Origin: Bifidobacterium sp.
Lineage (GTDB): Bacteria > Actinomycetota > Actinomycetes > Actinomycetales > Bifidobacteriaceae
Direction: 5' to 3'
DNA: 64,000 nucleotides
Assembly: GCA_024104275.1 (NCBI GenBank)
Contig: JAGGHK010000006.1
Location: forward strand, 34,385 to 98,384
Positions 1 through 9,841 of the stretch are shown piece by piece. The notes under the pieces were generated by a model. That model had not been told where the DNA came from. It saw only the letters and a list, made by a program, of their open reading frames with translations, and did not search any database. Numbering within the stretch: position 1 is the stretch's first letter; each line of letters starts with the position of its first letter. The position numbers and the translations under genes were made by a program.

Positions 1-6
1 GCATAG

Positions 7-828
<822 letters not shown>

Positions 829-850
829 GCCTGATTTCGCTTAACTGAAC

Positions 851-894
851 AAAAAATGTGGGTGCCCGCAACATTCGTGGCACCCACATTTTTT
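851..894 (+). terminator. Rho-independent terminator after the SDR gene
   Basis: A perfect 16-bp stem has the left arm AAAAAATGTGGGTGCC and the complementary right arm ending in a run of T, around a 12-nt loop. It starts 22 bp after the SDR stop codon. The gap that follows, to 1137, holds only an A/T-rich stretch with a possible -10 (TACAAT at 969-974) for the next gene. Confidence 0.9.
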
Positions 895-1137
895 GTTACG
901 TTCGTTCTGTCGTAGATACTTTGCATTCCAACGATGATTGCAAATCCACACGATTCTCGGCTAAGTGATACAATATATAACCTATTCGGCGAAAAATTAG
1001 CAAAGACGACGAGATGTGCCTAAGGGACAACCATGGTTATTATCATGGTAGTGAATTGTCTGAATGAGGCCAATGACGCGACTCTATGCGATAAACCGCC
1101 GGCTTATCGACGATACAAAGGGAGAAGAGCGAAACCT

Positions 1138-1857
1138 ATGGAAGTGCAACTGGCGGTGTGGGGCTGGCAGGCCCTTTATCTTCTCGAAGCGTTGGTTTTA
1201 TCGACTTCCATAGGCCTTGAGCGTCAGGCGAGGCACAAGGACGCCGGCACGCGCACCCACGCCTTGGTGGGCGTCGGCTCGGCCCTGTTCGTCATCATCA
1301 GCAAATACGGCTTCATCGACATGCTCACGGCCTCGCCCAACATCAGGGTGGATGCGTCACGCGTGGCCGCGCAGATTGTCTCCGGCATCGGCTTCATCGG
1401 CGCTGGCGTCGTTTTCACCCAACGCTCGCACGTGCGCGGTTTGACGACGGCGGCCTCCATCTGGATGACCGCTGCGATCGGCTCGGCCTGCGGTGCAGGA
1501 CTTTTCGTCCCGGCCTTGGTCTGCACGGCCCTCTACTTCCTGGCGGTGACGCTGTTGCCCTTCCTCACCAGGATCATCGCCCCCAGCATCGGCAACGACG
1601 ACATGCTGCGTTTGCGTTATCGCGACGGGCATGGCATCCTGCGTTCAATCCTTTCGGTCTGCGCCCAACATGGGGTTTCCGTTGAAGGCTTTTCGACAAG
1701 AAAATCAAAAAACGAGGATGGCGAGGAGCCTGGAAGCCGCGGCCACGTCGTTTCCGCCGATCTTGAAGTACGCGGGCGCGACAGCAAGGAGCTTATCGGC
1801 GACCTGAGCGACATCGACGGAGTGATTTCCGTCACAAGAATCAATAATAACGATTGA
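1138..1857 (+). CDS. MgtC/SapB-family membrane protein
   Basis: The protein of 239 residues has an N-terminal block of four to five hydrophobic segments with the family signature: an early conserved Glu-Arg after the first helix (GLERQARHKDAGTRTHALVGVG) and a glycine-rich GIGFIGAGVVF followed by GLTTAASIWMTAAIGSACG. A soluble C-terminal domain of about 90 residues resembles the ACT-like tail of the longer MgtC proteins. MgtC relatives modulate Mg2+ homeostasis or the F-type ATPase; the exact role here is unknown. The start was placed at the ATG at 1138, behind AGGGAGAA. An in-frame start at 1033 would add 35 residues with no family resemblance. It stands alone between the SDR and polyprenyl synthase genes. 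Confidence 0.85.
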   Translation: MEVQLAVWGWQALYLLEALVLSTSIGLERQARHKDAGTRTHALVGVGSALFVIISKYGFIDMLTASPNIRVDASRVAAQIVSGIGFIGAGVVFTQRSHVRGLTTAASIWMTAAIGSACGAGLFVPALVCTALYFLAVTLLPFLTRIIAPSIGNDDMLRLRYRDGHGILRSILSVCAQHGVSVEGFSTRKSKNEDGEEPGSRGHVVSADLEVRGRDSKELIGDLSDIDGVISVTRINNND

Positions 1858-1991
1858 CATAATGCGAATCTGCAATATCTGATGCAACTGACCGGAAAGT
1901 TTTGGCTGTTCAGTCACCTTTAATATCGGCCATCATGCTATATTAGGTACGTTCGTCAGATTAGTAGAGACTTTCGAGAGGTCGGGTACGC

Positions 1992-2963
1992 ATGCCAAAT
2001 CAGCAGGAACTCCTGTTGCGTGATGATCTAAAGCGCGTGGTGCAAACGATGCACTCTGAAGAGGATAACTTGACCCCCTATCGTGAGGATTACCGCCACC
2101 TGCTCGACAATTATGGCAAGATGATTCGCGCATCGCTGGTTCTGCTTTTCTCCTACGTCGTCCAAGACGGCAAGCCCTATCACGTCGACGACAAGATCAT
2201 CACCGGTGCCGCGGCGATCGAAATGCTGCATTTGGCCACGTTGGTGCACGACGACGTGCTCGACAATGCCTCGGTCCGCCGCAATGAACCCACTATCCAG
2301 ACCATCCATGGCAACAAGGCCGCGATTTATCTGGGCGACCTCATTCTTTCGCGTTATATGGAAATCATCGCGACCATCGCGCCGGACACGGCTTTCATCG
2401 CCGAACAGGCCCATACCGTCAACGAGATTGTTTCCGGGGATCTGCTGCAGGAAGCCGCGAGACACAACATCGGCACTTCCAAGGAATACTATTTGCGTGC
2501 CATCACCGGCAAGACCGCTGCACTCTTCCGTCTGGCTGCGATCACCGGCATCAAGCTCACCACCGACTCTCCTTCACCCTCAGCGCTCGAGCAGGCGGCA
2601 AAATTCGGAGAGCATTTGGGCATCGCCTTCCAGATTCTGGACGATGTAGAGGATTTCGACGTCGCCCACGACACCGGCAAGCCAAAACTTGAGGACATCC
2701 GCGACGGCATCTATACCTTGCCCGTCATTCTGGCGATCGAGGCCGACCCGTCGTTTACAGACATCGTCAAGCTTGACGACCCGTTGAAAGTCCTCGACTA
2801 CTTCAAGGCACACCCACAGTTCATCAACAACGCCAAGGATGAAGCACGCGAACATCTGGAAGCGGCCAAGGCCGTGATTGCCGACAGCAAATACCCGGCG
2901 ATCAGGCCGGGCACGGTCAAAGCTCTGGTTGACGTCATCGACAAATTCATCAAAACGCTCTGA
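1992..2963 (+). CDS. Polyprenyl diphosphate synthase (trans-isoprenyl diphosphate synthase)
   Basis: This 323-residue protein is of normal family length and carries both aspartate-rich motifs: DDVLD at residues 87-91 (first, FARM) and DDVED at 217-221 (second), each binding Mg2+-diphosphate. It extends allylic diphosphates with isopentenyl diphosphate. The small or medium residues just before the first motif suit a medium/long-chain (hepta- to decaprenyl) product rather than farnesyl diphosphate. A long prenyl chain would be used for a quinone side chain, which fits the menA-type prenyltransferase (24815) and the quinol oxidase (8329) in the same window. Chain length is inferred. A GAGAGGTCGG stretch precedes the ATG. 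The gene ends convergently with cydC, with one shared hairpin between them. Confidence 0.88.
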   Translation: MPNQQELLLRDDLKRVVQTMHSEEDNLTPYREDYRHLLDNYGKMIRASLVLLFSYVVQDGKPYHVDDKIITGAAAIEMLHLATLVHDDVLDNASVRRNEPTIQTIHGNKAAIYLGDLILSRYMEIIATIAPDTAFIAEQAHTVNEIVSGDLLQEAARHNIGTSKEYYLRAITGKTAALFRLAAITGIKLTTDSPSPSALEQAAKFGEHLGIAFQILDDVEDFDVAHDTGKPKLEDIRDGIYTLPVILAIEADPSFTDIVKLDDPLKVLDYFKAHPQFINNAKDEAREHLEAAKAVIADSKYPAIRPGTVKALVDVIDKFIKTL

Positions 2964-3060
2964 CGTTTTCAAGCTTCGACAGTTCTGCACATTGACATTT
3001 CCATGCTTTGGTTCTAGCCGTTTTCAAGCATTATCGATAGCAAATCAGTGATAGCAAAAT

Positions 3061-3104
3061 AGTTGAGGGCCCGATGCTCAGGCTGAGTCATCCGGCCCTC
3101 AACT
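3061..3104. terminator. Bidirectional terminator between polyprenyl synthase and cydC
   Basis: An 11-bp perfect stem (AGTTGAGGGCC and its complement) encloses a 22-nt loop in the convergent gap. It can serve both strands. Confidence 0.7.
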
Positions 3105-3138
3105 CATATTGTTGTGGTTTCGGTTTCGATGCCGTCTT

Positions 3139-5067
3139 TCACCGCGTGGTTTCCAGCTCACCGACATCGAGGCGGTAGAGCTCGCGGAAACGCTCGTTGG
3201 TGCGGTAAAGCTCCGTGGGAGCGCCCTGCATGGCAATCTTGCCATTGTCGAGGAAGATGACCTTGTCGGACTGCTCGAGCCCTTGCAGATGATGAGTGAC
3301 CCAGAGCATCGTGCGGTCGCCGGCAGCGGAGAAGATCATCGACATCAGCTCTCGTTCGGTGATCGGGTCAAGGCCGATGGTCGGCTCGTCCAGCAAAATC
3401 ACTGGGGTGTCTTTGAGCACGATACGGGCCAAGGCGATGCGCTGACGTTGGCCGCCGGAGAAGCGCTGCCCCGCCTCGTCGACGGAGGTGTCGATGCCAT
3501 CGGGAAGCACACGAACGGCATCATCAAGCTGAACGGCCTTGAGTGCATCCCACACATCCTCGTCGGTGGCATCAGGAGCACCCAGACGCACATTTTCGGC
3601 GATGGTGGAATTGAAGAGGAACGCCTGCTGGTTCAAGTAACCGAAGATGCGGGCACGTTCGTCCTGCAGAGCCGCCACAGGAATCCCATTGATGGTGATT
3701 GCACCCTTTTGCGGCACCAGATCGCCGAGCAGCAGCTGGAGAATCGTGGTCTTGCCTTCACCGCTGGGGCCAAGCAGCGCGACCTTCTCGCCGGCCTTGA
3801 TATGCAGGGTGAAATCGTCGAGCAACGTCGGCTGTCCGGGTCCGTAGGCAAAAGTGACATGGTCAAAATCGATGGATTCAATCGGACCATCAAGACTCTG
3901 CTGCGCCACCGGCTCCTGCTGACGCGACTCGACGCGGTTGGTCAAGTCATTCAAATGCTCGAGCGAATCGCTATAGAGCGGTATCTCGGCGGTGGCCTGG
4001 GCAACATTGATGAAACAGTCAACCAACGGGAAAACGGCAAGCACGATGGAAGCGGACCAGTCGGCTATGGACTTGGAACCCGTCATGGTCAAGCCTGCTC
4101 CGACCATCAGGCCGATGGCGATGACGCCGAAGACGACCTGGATGGCGAAATTGCGCCAGCGTTCAAAAGTTTTCTGCTGGTCCTTGCTCTCCTGGATACG
4201 CCGGTATTCATCGGCTCCGATGGAGATGAAATCCTTGTCTTTGTGGGTGATGACCCAATCGCTCAGGCCGAGGTAGCTTTCGGTGACCTTGGTGTATTCC
4301 TGCGCCTGCTGCTGCTTTTCGAGCGCGAAGTGGCCGGTCGAGAAGCTCAGCGAGACCAGCGGAATGAGAATCAGGACCAGTGCGAGCATCAGGAAGAGCA
4401 GCAACGAGGAAGTCCACGAGAAGACACCCATGGCGATGGTGACGATAATCCAGAGGATATAGGCCACCACGGTGGGGAAAATGGTGCGCAGGTAGAAGTT
4501 CTCGAGGTGGTCGAGATCGTCCGCCAAAAGGCTCAATACGCTGCCCGTACGCTCATGCTCGTTGAGGAACGCGGCGTCCTTGGAGAGGGTGCGATAAAGC
4601 TGCACGCGCAGCTTTGAGATGACGTGAAGCACCCAGTCGTGGCTTTTGAGCTGTTCGACGTATTTGAACACAGGGCGGCCGATGCCGAAGGCGCGCGTGA
4701 GTACGATGGGCACATAGACCATGAGGATGTTATAGGGCATGCGCGCCGAACGGTTGATAAGGTAGCCAGCGGTGAACATGAGGGCGGCGGCGCACACGAA
4801 AGTCATCGAGCCGAGGAAGAAGATCAGGGCGAGCGTGCGCTTGTTTTCCTTCAGATACGGCCAGAACCAGTGGTCGTTGTCCCAGATTTTGAGGTAGTCG
4901 CGCAGTCTTGGCTTTTCCTGCCTAGAATCCGAAGACGAACCGGCGACATTCTCCCCCACGCCGTTGCCGGCCTTGCCGTTTTTCGTCTCACCATGCATGT
5001 CTTTTGGGGCTTTCACACTGCTCAAGACTTTTGCGTTTTCAGTGTCGTTCGTACTTGTTGAGTCCAT
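3139..5067 (-). CDS. cydC: CydC-type ABC exporter subunit (cytochrome bd assembly)
   Basis: The 642-residue half-transporter has a hydrophobic domain with about six membrane segments followed by a nucleotide-binding domain. That domain shows Walker A (GPSGEGKTT), the signature FSGGQRQRIALAR and Walker B (VILLDEPT). With CydD it forms the heterodimeric exporter of cysteine/glutathione-type thiols, or a haem-related cargo, needed to assemble cytochrome bd. The start was put at the ATG at 5067, behind AAGG and 40 bp after the cydD stop. A longer reading frame that overlaps cydD looks non-native. The first 65 residues are polar and low-complexity before the first membrane segment. It is the last gene of the respiratory cluster, ending at a bidirectional terminator. 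Confidence 0.9.
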   Translation of the reverse strand: MDSTSTNDTENAKVLSSVKAPKDMHGETKNGKAGNGVGENVAGSSSDSRQEKPRLRDYLKIWDNDHWFWPYLKENKRTLALIFFLGSMTFVCAAALMFTAGYLINRSARMPYNILMVYVPIVLTRAFGIGRPVFKYVEQLKSHDWVLHVISKLRVQLYRTLSKDAAFLNEHERTGSVLSLLADDLDHLENFYLRTIFPTVVAYILWIIVTIAMGVFSWTSSLLLFLMLALVLILIPLVSLSFSTGHFALEKQQQAQEYTKVTESYLGLSDWVITHKDKDFISIGADEYRRIQESKDQQKTFERWRNFAIQVVFGVIAIGLMVGAGLTMTGSKSIADWSASIVLAVFPLVDCFINVAQATAEIPLYSDSLEHLNDLTNRVESRQQEPVAQQSLDGPIESIDFDHVTFAYGPGQPTLLDDFTLHIKAGEKVALLGPSGEGKTTILQLLLGDLVPQKGAITINGIPVAALQDERARIFGYLNQQAFLFNSTIAENVRLGAPDATDEDVWDALKAVQLDDAVRVLPDGIDTSVDEAGQRFSGGQRQRIALARIVLKDTPVILLDEPTIGLDPITERELMSMIFSAAGDRTMLWVTHHLQGLEQSDKVIFLDNGKIAMQGAPTELYRTNERFRELYRLDVGELETTR

Positions 5068-5107
5068 GGTCGCCTTGGATGGGTTCGAGTGCAGATTATT
5101 CTGTGAT

Positions 5108-7108
5108 TCAGTCGAGGTACTGGTCAATCTGGTTGCCTCCCATCTCGCCGATGAGGTGGTCCAGCGGGCCACCTGCGCCAATCAGTTCCTTCGGAGTTCC
5201 GGATTCGACCACCCGGCCTTGGTCGAGCACGAGCACTTGGTCGACGTTCGCCAGCCAGTGCAGCCGGTGCGTGGCGAGGATGACCAGATGGTTCTCTATG
5301 ATCGGCAGCAGCGTCTTTTTGAGGTCGTATTCGGTTTCGATATCGAGGTGTGCGGTGGGTTCGTCGAAGAGCAGTACCTCGCGGGATTTGTCAAGCAGGA
5401 CTCGGGCAAGCGCGATACGCTGGGCCTGGCCGCCGCTGATGCCGCGGTTGCCCTCCCCTATCAGGGTGTCAAGTCCGTCGGCAAGCTCGGCGAGCCATTC
5501 GTCAAGACCAGCCTCGTGGGCGGCCGCGTTGACGTCTTCATCGCTCGCGTCCGTAACGTAGAAACGGATGTTGTCGGCGATGGAACCGCTGAAGATGTAT
5601 GGGGTCTGGGGAATATAGCTGATATGGCACTGCCACGCGGCAACGTTGAAATTCTCGAGTTTGTGGCCGTCGAGCTCAATGGAACCGGCGTGCGGAATGT
5701 TGAATCCGGCAAGCAGGTTGACCAATGTCGACTTGCCGGCGCCGGATTTGCCAATGACGGCGATTTTGCCGTAACCCTTGAACGTCATCGACACATGGTG
5801 CAGCGCATTAGGTTGTGTTGGGTCTTCAATCGCGACAGTCTTGCTATCGCTATCGTCGGTTGCGTTGTCGACGGCTTCATTATCGGCTTTCTGACCCTTG
5901 TCAGCACCTTTCTTACCGTGTCCACGACGACGTTTGGATTTGGAGCTGTTGGAGTCGTTTGAATCGTCGTCGGACTTCTTTTCGTCCTCCCCCTCGCGCT
6001 GCTGCTCCACCGCGTTCATGGCCACGTTGTGGCTGGCGACGGCCTTCGTATCGTCCGCATCCTGTGGCTTGCTGCCGGCGGGATAGGCGAAGTCTACATC
6101 CTCGAGCTTGAGCTCGCTGTCGTCCTTCCAGCCATCCCACTTGGTTTCAGTGTCCTGCGGGGTCTCGGGGCTGTCGATGAAACTCATGATGTCGTGCAAA
6201 GCGTTCTTGCCGTCAAGCGTGGCATGGTAGTTGTCGCCGAACTGGCGAACCGGCAGGAAATAGTCAGGAGCCATGATCAACGCGAACATAGCCGGGAAGA
6301 GCGGCATGGTGCCGTTGACCAGGCGCAATCCGAGGAACACGGCCATAATGGCGATGCCAAGTGTCGTGAACCAGTCGAGGGCGAAGGTCGAGGTCATGGC
6401 CACCTTGAGCACGTCGATGGTGCGTTTGCGGAAGCGTTCGCTGACGCTGTAAATCTCGCCTTCGTATTCCTTGTCGACGCCGAGCATCTTCAAAGTCGGC
6501 AGACCCAAGATGCTGTCGACGAATTTGGTATTGAGAATATTGAATTGCGCATATTGCTTGTTGGAACGGTCGCGGGCGGCGAGTCCCAGAATGACCATAA
6601 AGAAGATAATCAACGGGTACATCAAGAGCAGAATCAACCCGCTGACCCAGTCCTGCCACCAGACGGCAATGAGAATAACCAGAGAAATGATCATCATGTC
6701 GGTCATTTTCGGCAGGAGGATCTCGATATAGCTTTTGACCTGGTCAAGGCCGTCGATCAGCATCGTCACCGTCGAACCGGTGCCGCGGGAGGCCAGTGCC
6801 TGCGGGCCCAAACGGAAGATTTTTTCCTGCAGTTGGGGACGAATCTGTCCGGCGACATATTTGCCGTATTTGCTGGAAATACGCTGTTTGGCGACGTCGC
6901 AGAGATGACGCATCGCATAGAAAGCAAGGAATTCAATGGCTGGAGAGACCAACGTCGAAACCGAGTGAAGTTTCCATATCTCCACCAGCCCTCGGGCCAA
7001 GCCGTGGGCCTGTCCGACGATGCACAGCGCCTGCAAAAGCGAAAGCAGGGCAAGAAGCCCCATGCGCTGCCGCACCCCGTCGAACCTGAATAGACTTTTA
7101 TCGATCAC
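5108..7108 (-). CDS. cydD: CydD-type ABC exporter subunit with a charged insertion in its ATPase domain
   Basis: The protein has six membrane segments and a nucleotide-binding domain with Walker A (GKSGAGKST), signature ISGGQAQRIALAR and Walker B (VLLFDEPT). It is the partner of CydC for cytochrome bd assembly. About 85 residues rich in Asp, Glu, Ser and Lys, including a KRRRGHGKK patch, are inserted between the first and second beta strands of the ATPase domain (DNA 5813-6076), where family members usually have only a short loop. The GTG start at 7108 is preferred because GGGA lies 6 nt upstream; a TTG at 7120 would add four residues. A long hairpin separates it from cydB, so cydDC may be expressed at a lower level. 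Confidence 0.9.
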   Translation of the reverse strand: MIDKSLFRFDGVRQRMGLLALLSLLQALCIVGQAHGLARGLVEIWKLHSVSTLVSPAIEFLAFYAMRHLCDVAKQRISSKYGKYVAGQIRPQLQEKIFRLGPQALASRGTGSTVTMLIDGLDQVKSYIEILLPKMTDMMIISLVILIAVWWQDWVSGLILLLMYPLIIFFMVILGLAARDRSNKQYAQFNILNTKFVDSILGLPTLKMLGVDKEYEGEIYSVSERFRKRTIDVLKVAMTSTFALDWFTTLGIAIMAVFLGLRLVNGTMPLFPAMFALIMAPDYFLPVRQFGDNYHATLDGKNALHDIMSFIDSPETPQDTETKWDGWKDDSELKLEDVDFAYPAGSKPQDADDTKAVASHNVAMNAVEQQREGEDEKKSDDDSNDSNSSKSKRRRGHGKKGADKGQKADNEAVDNATDDSDSKTVAIEDPTQPNALHHVSMTFKGYGKIAVIGKSGAGKSTLVNLLAGFNIPHAGSIELDGHKLENFNVAAWQCHISYIPQTPYIFSGSIADNIRFYVTDASDEDVNAAAHEAGLDEWLAELADGLDTLIGEGNRGISGGQAQRIALARVLLDKSREVLLFDEPTAHLDIETEYDLKKTLLPIIENHLVILATHRLHWLANVDQVLVLDQGRVVESGTPKELIGAGGPLDHLIGEMGGNQIDQYLD

Positions 7109-7152
7109 GACCAGTCCCAACTACTAACGAATGTTTTTTAAAGACAAAGAAA

Positions 7153-7221
7153 GCCCGATGTTCCCCGACGTACCGATGAATATTATTGGTCATTCATCGG
7201 TACGCCACGAGAACATCGGGC
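7153..7221 (-). terminator. Long two-part hairpin between cydB and cydD
   Basis: The outer arms (7153-7163 with 7211-7221) pair over 11 bp and the inner arms (7170-7181 with 7192-7203) over 12 bp, giving one extended stem. On the minus strand it is followed by a T-rich run. It could terminate most cydAB transcripts or mark a processing site. Confidence 0.65.
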
Positions 7222-7261
7222 ATTGATTTAACTTTCCATTGAAAGGACGAGCATCAGTTCG

Positions 7262-8332
7262 TCACTGTGCCAAAGCCGCCTTGATGGCTTCCGGCGTATT
7301 GTCCGTGAGCAAACGCTTCCTCTGGATGAAGTAGGACCAGATGAAGTAGATTAGGACGATCGGCAGGAGGCAGCAGAGCACGATGGTCATGATTTCCAGC
7401 GTGTACTGCGAAGACGAAGCCGCAGACACGGCCAGGCTCTTGGACGGATCGGTCGCAATCATCACGTTCGGGAAAAGCCCGTTGAAGATGAAGGCAATGA
7501 TGCCGGCAAGGGTGACGCCCGAGGAAATGAAGGCGAACCCGCCACGCTTCTTGTACGCGGAAAGGTGACCACAAATCGTCGCAGCCAGAATGACCACGGT
7601 GATCAGCAGTGTCGACTTGGTGCGACGCTGATAGAAATCAGTGAAGATGAACGCCAAGATGACGAAGACCACAAGTGCCGGGTAGGCGATCCAATAAACC
7701 TTCTTGGAGGTGTTGAGCATCCTCTCGGAGGTCTTCTCATCAAGCTTGAGGCTCAGGAAGTGCAGTCCGTGCAGGAAGCTGAAGAACACCACAGCCACGC
7801 CGCCGACAATGGAGAGCCAGTTGACCACGTCGAAGAACCCGGCGTGAACGTTGCCCTGCGCATCCATCGGGACGCCCTGGATGACGCTGGTGAGCATCAT
7901 GCCCAGGCCGAACGGTGCGATGACGCTGCCTGCGAAGTTGGCCCACTGCCAGACGTTGCGCTCACGATCGGTGACCGCATGTGCGGCGAACTCGAAGGAG
8001 ACACCACGCAGGATAAGGCCGACCAACACGATGAAGAGCAGTAGGTAGTAACCAGAGAAGAGGCTTGCGTACCACAGCGGGAAGGAGGCGAACATGGCGC
8101 CGCCGCCGGTGATAAGCCAGACCTCGTTGCCGTCCCAGTGAGGGCCGACCGCGCGCATGTAGAGCGCACGTTCGTCGCCGTTGTGGGCGAGGACTCGAGT
8201 GGCCATGCCGACACCGAAATCGATGCCGTCAAGGAAGAGGAAGATGGCGAATACCAGCGCAATCACAAAGAACCACAGCAATTGCAGGAAATTGTTGCCA
8301 TCGATCAATGGCTTAGCGAGAAACTCGGTCAT
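7262..8332 (-). CDS. cydB: Cytochrome bd quinol oxidase subunit II
   Basis: This 356-residue membrane protein has eight to nine hydrophobic segments and a typical CydB opening, with FLDGIDFGVGMATRVL after the first helix. The WDGNEVWLITGGGAMFASFPLWYA stretch is highly characteristic of the family. CydB pairs with CydA to form the haem-bearing oxidase that couples quinol oxidation to oxygen reduction without proton pumping. Its ATG overlaps the cydA stop by 4 bp (ATGA), so translation is coupled. Length and motifs are normal. The gene ends 41 bp before the long hairpin that precedes cydD. Confidence 0.95.
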   Translation of the reverse strand: MTEFLAKPLIDGNNFLQLLWFFVIALVFAIFLFLDGIDFGVGMATRVLAHNGDERALYMRAVGPHWDGNEVWLITGGGAMFASFPLWYASLFSGYYLLLFIVLVGLILRGVSFEFAAHAVTDRERNVWQWANFAGSVIAPFGLGMMLTSVIQGVPMDAQGNVHAGFFDVVNWLSIVGGVAVVFFSFLHGLHFLSLKLDEKTSERMLNTSKKVYWIAYPALVVFVILAFIFTDFYQRRTKSTLLITVVILAATICGHLSAYKKRGGFAFISSGVTLAGIIAFIFNGLFPNVMIATDPSKSLAVSAASSSQYTLEIMTIVLCCLLPIVLIYFIWSYFIQRKRLLTDNTPEAIKAALAQ

Positions 8333-9795
8333 GCCAACGCCACCTTTCTGTTAGCTGCGTGGGCACCGACATGAGAACCTTCGGTAGCCGGCTGCGTAGC
8401 TCCTTCCGGATCCGGCTCCGGCCCCTGATGGAGTACACGACGCGAGTAGAAGATCATCACGCCGCCCATGAGGCAGAAGAGCAGGAAGTACACGATATTG
8501 GTGAACAGCAGGCTCGGGACGGTAGCCGTCGGAGAGACTGCGTCAGCGATGGTCTGCAGGCCATAGACAATCCACGGATAACGGCCGAGTTCGGTGATGA
8601 GCCAGCCACCGGTGGTGCCGATGAACGGCAGGTAGGTGCAAACGCCCAAGACCCAGAGCTTCCAGCGGCTGTCCGCCAGGGTGTTCTTGGACTTGCGGGT
8701 GAACCACAGCGTGCAGATAGCGAGAATCAACACCGCGAAACCGACGGCGGCCATGAAGCGGAAGCTCCAGAACAGCACGTTGGTGGGCACATAGTAATCC
8801 GAGATCTCAGGATGGGCAATGCCGTTCTTGATGATCTTTCCACGCTCGCCGAGGAACTGCTGGTTCAAGGTGTTCATGCCTTGAATGGTTCCGCCATAAA
8901 GCTTGTGGAACGCAAGCAGGGAGAGCATGCCGGGAATCTCTAGGCCAGCGGACTTGTGCGCGCCTTCGTTGATGAGGCCGACGACCATCCATGGAGCCGG
9001 GCTCTTGAGATCCTCGTAAATGCCTTCAGTGGCGGCGAACTTCATCGGCTGGTCCTTGATGATCTCAAGGGTCTGCAAGTCGCCGGTGATGATGACAAGG
9101 ATGGAACCGATCAACGCGATAATCGCGCCAACACGAATCGAACGGGTGAAGAAGGCCCTATCGGCATTCTTGTGCATGAAGCCGAAGGCGCTCATGCCGA
9201 CAACGACCATGCCGCCAAGCATCAATGCGCCGGTGGCGACGTGCGGGAATTCGCGCCAAAGCTGGGGATTGCCGATAACCGCGGCGAAATTCGTCATTTC
9301 GGCGTGGCCGGTCTTCTTGTTGATGCCGTAACCCACAGGGTTCTGCATGAAGCTGTTGGCCGCGAGAATCCAAATGGCGGAGACTGTGGAGCCAAGCCAT
9401 GTCAGCCAGATGAAGACAACGTGGACACCCGGCTTGAACCGGTTCCAAGTGAACATCCAGACGCCAATGAAGGTGGACTCCATGAAGAACGCCAGCAGGG
9501 CCTCAATGGCCAGCGGCGCCCCGAAGATGTCGCCCATGAAACGCGAGTAGTTCGACCAGTTCATACCGAATTGGAATTCCTGAATGATGCCGGTCACTAC
9601 GCCAACAGCGAAGCTCAGAAGGAAAATCTTCCCCCAGAACTGTGCCATGCGTTTGTAAATGTATTTCCTCTTCACTACGTATAACGTTTCCATTACGGCA
9701 ACAGTGAATGCCAAACCAATAGATAACGGTACGAAGAAGAAGTGGAAGACCGTCGTCATCGCGAACTGGAATCGCGATAACCCTAAAACAGTCAT
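8329..9795 (-). CDS. cydA: Cytochrome bd quinol oxidase subunit I
   Basis: The 488-residue protein holds the haem ligands expected for CydA: His18 in FHFFFVPLSIG (b595 or d ligand), a His in EFPHVATGALMLGG, and a Met in RFMAAVGFAVL (b558 ligands). The normally conserved GRQPW of the quinol-side loop reads GRYPW here. The start is the ATG at 9795 with AAAGGA 6 nt upstream; an upstream in-frame start gives ten residues without family resemblance. It lies 46 bp behind ndh on the same strand with no terminator between, so ndh-cydA-cydB is probably one transcript. Its size matches the short-Q-loop class. Confidence 0.95.
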   Translation of the reverse strand: MTVLGLSRFQFAMTTVFHFFFVPLSIGLAFTVAVMETLYVVKRKYIYKRMAQFWGKIFLLSFAVGVVTGIIQEFQFGMNWSNYSRFMGDIFGAPLAIEALLAFFMESTFIGVWMFTWNRFKPGVHVVFIWLTWLGSTVSAIWILAANSFMQNPVGYGINKKTGHAEMTNFAAVIGNPQLWREFPHVATGALMLGGMVVVGMSAFGFMHKNADRAFFTRSIRVGAIIALIGSILVIITGDLQTLEIIKDQPMKFAATEGIYEDLKSPAPWMVVGLINEGAHKSAGLEIPGMLSLLAFHKLYGGTIQGMNTLNQQFLGERGKIIKNGIAHPEISDYYVPTNVLFWSFRFMAAVGFAVLILAICTLWFTRKSKNTLADSRWKLWVLGVCTYLPFIGTTGGWLITELGRYPWIVYGLQTIADAVSPTATVPSLLFTNIVYFLLFCLMGGVMIFYSRRVLHQGPEPDPEGATQPATEGSHVGAHAANRKVALA

Positions 9796-9841
9796 TTTAA
9801 TCCTTTCTTCCCAACTATTCCCCACCTATAAAAGCGAGGAA

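Noticed and set aside
1033-1137. Longer N-terminus for the MgtC-family protein
   Set aside because: The added 35 residues have no family resemblance, and a good Shine-Dalgarno sequence lies before the ATG at 1138.
3109-4617. Long plus-strand reading frame opposite cydC
   Set aside because: It lies fully antisense to a clear ABC transporter gene, has no recognisable domain, and reflects the GC-rich codon use of cydC.
5068-5181. cydC start inside cydD
   Set aside because: The frame is open but the overlap would be 74 bp, and the ATG at 5067 has a better site and spacing.
6029-7093. Long plus-strand reading frame opposite cydD
   Set aside because: It is a mirror frame of cydD, with His/Glu/Asp-rich composition typical of antisense frames and no family resemblance.
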